Shown here one piece after another: positions 61,985 to 64,000 of a stretch of DNA of 64,000 nucleotides (its first letter is position 1; every line of letters starts with the position of its first letter). Location of the stretch: positions 13,929 to 77,928 of the forward strand of contig CAYJJK010000002.1 in NCBI GenBank assembly GCA_964370445.1. Reading direction: 5' to 3'. The position numbers and the translations under genes are program-made. This DNA comes from JAAYCI01 sp964370445. Lineage in GTDB: Bacteria > Bacillota > Clostridia > Oscillospirales > Ruminococcaceae. The notes under the pieces are model-generated. The model searched no databases and was not told the DNA's origin. It worked only from the letters and a program-made list of their open reading frames with translations.

Positions 61985-62266
61985 ATGAAGATTGTACACC
62001 AAGATGCCCTACGTAGCTTTGTGTATCTGGGCGACGACGAGAAAGAGATTGGACGCATCGATTACAAGGTGGGTACAAAAGGGCGTGTTTTTGCCGTCCA
62101 CACCGAAATTGTGCCCGCCTATCAAGGGCAAGGCCTTGCCACCCATTTGCTGGATGCCCTTGTTGCCTGGGCCAAAGACACAGGACAAACCATTGTGCCC
62201 GTATGCTCTTTTTCTAAAAAAATGTTTGATACTCACCCAGACCTCTATAAAGAGGTGCGTGCATAA
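61985..62266 (+). CDS. small GNAT-like N-acetyltransferase (YjdJ family)
   Basis: The protein has 93 residues, with CAAGGAGGTTTTCT before the ATG. The sequence is typical of the short GNAT-like family COG2388: DEKEIGRIDYKVGTKGRVFA, then TEIVPAYQGQGLATHLLDAL (acetyl-CoA loop QGQGLA), then VPVCSFSKKMFDTHPDLYKE. The substrate is unknown. A terminator follows at 62311. Confidence 0.9.
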   Translation: MKIVHQDALRSFVYLGDDEKEIGRIDYKVGTKGRVFAVHTEIVPAYQGQGLATHLLDALVAWAKDTGQTIVPVCSFSKKMFDTHPDLYKEVRA

Positions 62267-62310
62267 TGCTTTTACCACATTCATAAATTATATAGAATAA
62301 AGTAACTCTC

Positions 62311-62337
62311 TCCCCTGCTTGCACGCAGGGGATTTTT
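62311..62337 (+). terminator. terminator before the V-type ATPase operon
   Basis: CCCCTGC pairs with GCAGGGG around six bases, followed by ATTTTTA. Confidence 0.8.
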
Positions 62338-62431
62338 ATACAAATTTTACATGGTACAGCACTTGCAAAATAAAAAATGAGGGTGTATGATTAAATCGTA
62401 TCCTATAAAAAGAAACATGGGTGGCGGTGAA

Positions 62432-62782
62432 ATGGAACATTTAGAGGACAGCAATGCACGGCTTATAGAAGAGCTGAACCTTGTGATTCAAACGGATCGC
62501 GAGGCTGTGGAAATGGTACAAAACGCCTATAAAACCAAATTATCCATAGAGCAAAAAACGGCCGATGAGCGCAAGGCGATTGCAAAAGAAGCGCAAGATG
62601 CATGCCGTGCGCTGGAAGAGCGTTTTGCCAAAGAACAAGAACTGGAGCTGCAAAAGTGGCAAGAGAAAGCCCGCGAAGAGCAGGCCGGTGCGCGCGATGC
62701 GCTTAGAGATGAAATGGAACGCAACAAAGAAAGCTGGCTTAAGGAAATTTATGAGAGCATCCTTTCGCCAAAGCGGGAATAG
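62432..62782 (+). CDS. V-type ATPase peripheral-stalk coiled-coil subunit (H/G-like)
   Basis: The protein has 116 residues from the ATG at 62432 behind GGTGGCGGTGA. It is almost entirely charged alpha-helix (RLIEELNLVIQTDREAVEMV, then KLSIEQKTADERKAIAKEA, then Ala/Glu/Lys-rich coiled coil). Composition and position directly before subunit C fit the peripheral stalk subunit of archaeal/clostridial V-type ATPases (NtpF/AhaH-like). The family is poorly conserved, so the call rests on context. Confidence 0.7.
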   Translation: MEHLEDSNARLIEELNLVIQTDREAVEMVQNAYKTKLSIEQKTADERKAIAKEAQDACRALEERFAKEQELELQKWQEKAREEQAGARDALRDEMERNKESWLKEIYESILSPKRE

Positions 62783-62785
62783 CCT

Positions 62786-63826
62786 ATGTCTTACGCGATG
62801 CAGGCCATGATTCCAAAAGCGCGGGGCATGTATGCCAAAGCGCTTACCAATGCCGATTATCTTGAAATGATGCGCCGCCGCAGTGTGCCGGAACTTGCGG
62901 CCTTTTTGCGCCGTCATCCCTATTTTGAAGAAAGCCTTGCCACCTTAGCCAGCAACCCACACAGAATACAACTGGAAGAGCTTTTAAATAAAGATACTTT
63001 CACAAAATACGAACAGCTGTGCCACTATTATTTTGATAAAGACCAATTTTCTTATTTTTATGTGGACGAGTGTGAAATGGAGCTTTTGCTGCAGCGTGCA
63101 TTTCAGCTTAACGTTGGTATTTTTGGCGAAAACAGCAGTGTGATGCCCGCGCATTTGGTGGGCAAAACCTACACCAACCTATACAAGCTGGGCCATGCCG
63201 AAACTGTGCAAGATATGCTCTCTGCCATGAAAGCCGGGCACAGCCCCTATGCACACATTTTTGCAAACCACCTAAGCCAAGACCCCCATCTTAAGGATTT
63301 TCCGCATTTAGAGGCACAGATGTGGCGCGAGTATTATCGCATTCTATTTGCGCGTGTTAACGAAATTTTCGAGGGCAGAGAAAAGCAAAACGTGCGGCAT
63401 TTGTTTTTGCAACAGGTAGAAAATTTTAACCTGCGCATCACTTACCGCATCAAATGCTCTTTTGGTGCGGTATTCGACGAAGCGGGCATACGCCGCCTTA
63501 TTTTACCCTACCGCCATCGCATATCCACCCATCAAATGGATTCATTGATCCGCGCAAAAAACCGCGACGAATTTTTGCAGGCCTACCGGCGCATTCCCTT
63601 TGTGCCAAAAGAAGTGCCAGAGGAACCAGAGGCTTTTGCCGTTATGGGTGACCGCGTGGTTTTGGCACAGGCAAAGCAAATGCTGCATATGTCTACTTCG
63701 CCCGCAGCAGTGATGGCAGCATTTACCATGCTGGCTCGTTTACAACGAGACAACGTGGTGAATATCATCGAGGGTGTACGTTATGGCATGAAGCCCGAAC
63801 AAATCGAACTTTTATTAAGGCGCTAA
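62786..63826 (+). CDS. ntpC: V-type ATPase subunit C
   Basis: The protein has 346 residues. SYAMQAMIPKARGMYAKALT at the start, then RRSVPELAAFLRRHPYFEES and long helices with many Arg/Asp/Glu, end in KPEQIELLLRR. This is the vacuolar-type ATP synthase subunit C (d-type) family, which links the rotor to the stalk. It starts 3 bases after the coiled-coil gene. Confidence 0.9.
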   Translation: MSYAMQAMIPKARGMYAKALTNADYLEMMRRRSVPELAAFLRRHPYFEESLATLASNPHRIQLEELLNKDTFTKYEQLCHYYFDKDQFSYFYVDECEMELLLQRAFQLNVGIFGENSSVMPAHLVGKTYTNLYKLGHAETVQDMLSAMKAGHSPYAHIFANHLSQDPHLKDFPHLEAQMWREYYRILFARVNEIFEGREKQNVRHLFLQQVENFNLRITYRIKCSFGAVFDEAGIRRLILPYRHRISTHQMDSLIRAKNRDEFLQAYRRIPFVPKEVPEEPEAFAVMGDRVVLAQAKQMLHMSTSPAAVMAAFTMLARLQRDNVVNIIEGVRYGMKPEQIELLLRR

Positions 63827-63892
63827 ACTATCAAAAAACACTATAAAACAATGCAAACACGGCGAGAAGAGGCGCCGAGAAAGGCAGGAACT

Positions 63893-64000
63893 ATGGCCGT
63901 TGCACCCATGAAATATTTAAATGTTTACGGCCCGGAGAAACAGTTGGCAAAAACCATTGGGGTACTTGCCCGCTCCGAGCTGTTTGCGCCAGAAGAAGAT
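63893..64000 (+). CDS. ntpI: V-type ATPase subunit I (start only)
   Basis: Thirty-six residues are visible before the window ends. MAVAPMKYLNVYGPEKQLAK, then TIGVLARSELFAPEED is the usual start of subunit I (a-type) of V-type ATPases. AAAGGCAGGA precedes the ATG. The order H-like, C, I agrees with V-type operons of Clostridia. Confidence 0.8.
   Translation, partial: MAVAPMKYLNVYGPEKQLAKTIGVLARSELFAPEED

Noticed and set aside
1..64000. Attachment-site repeats flanking the phage-like loci
   Set aside because: No matching direct repeats of convincing length were seen around 1.3 kb, 17 kb, 28.7 kb or 31.3 kb, and no integrase gene is present.

Overview
The window reads as chromosome of an anaerobic, low-GC Gram-positive bacterium (class Clostridia, plausibly Oscillospirales; I cannot name the species). 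The evidence is the type II fatty-acid operon order fabT-fabH-acpP-fabK-fabD-fabG-fabF-accB-fabZ-accC-accDA, the electron-bifurcating NfnAB pair, a V-type ATPase operon, and strong AGGAGG ribosome sites with consensus sigma-A promoters. No rRNA, tRNA, CRISPR array, integrase or intact insertion sequence was seen.

Layout. 1-1.2 kb: an RpiR-type regulator (cut by the window edge) divergent from a small LpdD-like protein. 1.4-14.9 kb: a minus-strand contractile-tail phage morphogenesis cluster of PBSX/Xkd type (terS, terL, portal, connectors, sheath, tube, chaperone, a very short tape measure, baseplate, endolysin, holin), but with no capsid gene, no fibres, no integrase and no replication genes. 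15.3-16.7 kb: its control region, with two small proteins divergent from an XRE repressor/ImmA-like protease pair and three operator copies between them. 16.8-17.7 kb: a broken lipoprotein gene and a GNAT enzyme. 17.9-28.6 kb: the complete fatty-acid synthesis operon, headed by a MarR/FabT-like regulator with a 33-bp perfect palindrome over its own promoter. 28.8-31.3 kb: the missing scaffold and major capsid genes, as a separate minus-strand unit behind a perfect-consensus promoter buried in a 47-bp palindrome and divergent from a second XRE regulator. The two loci are complementary, so together they look like one domesticated, split phage-like particle (a gene-transfer-agent-like or PBSX-like candidate). 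This is the most notable feature of the window.

31.5-36 kb: a 1201-residue membrane protein that looks like a catalytically dead P1B-type ATPase with a repetitive cytoplasmic N-terminus, downstream of rlmB. 36.3-39.2 kb: class II fructose-bisphosphate aldolase, threonine dehydratase and a coupled unknown gene. 39.9-41.4 kb: a secreted Ser/Thr-rich protein. 41.8-46.7 kb: a BMP-type nucleoside ABC transporter (two permeases and an ATPase, no binding protein) divergent from a GntR regulator. 46.9-53.2 kb: a chemoreceptor, an NhaC-type antiporter, lysyl-tRNA synthetase and RuvX. 53.4-54.2 kb: two related, structured, promoter-bearing and terminator-bearing non-coding RNAs in tandem, with no protein gene. 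54.3-61 kb: an aminotransferase, a cation efflux protein, NfnB/NfnA and a sugar-ABC ATPase. 61.1-64 kb: an AraC regulator, a small GNAT protein and the first genes of a V-type ATPase operon, cut by the window end. Five intergenic spaces carry related hairpin repeats.
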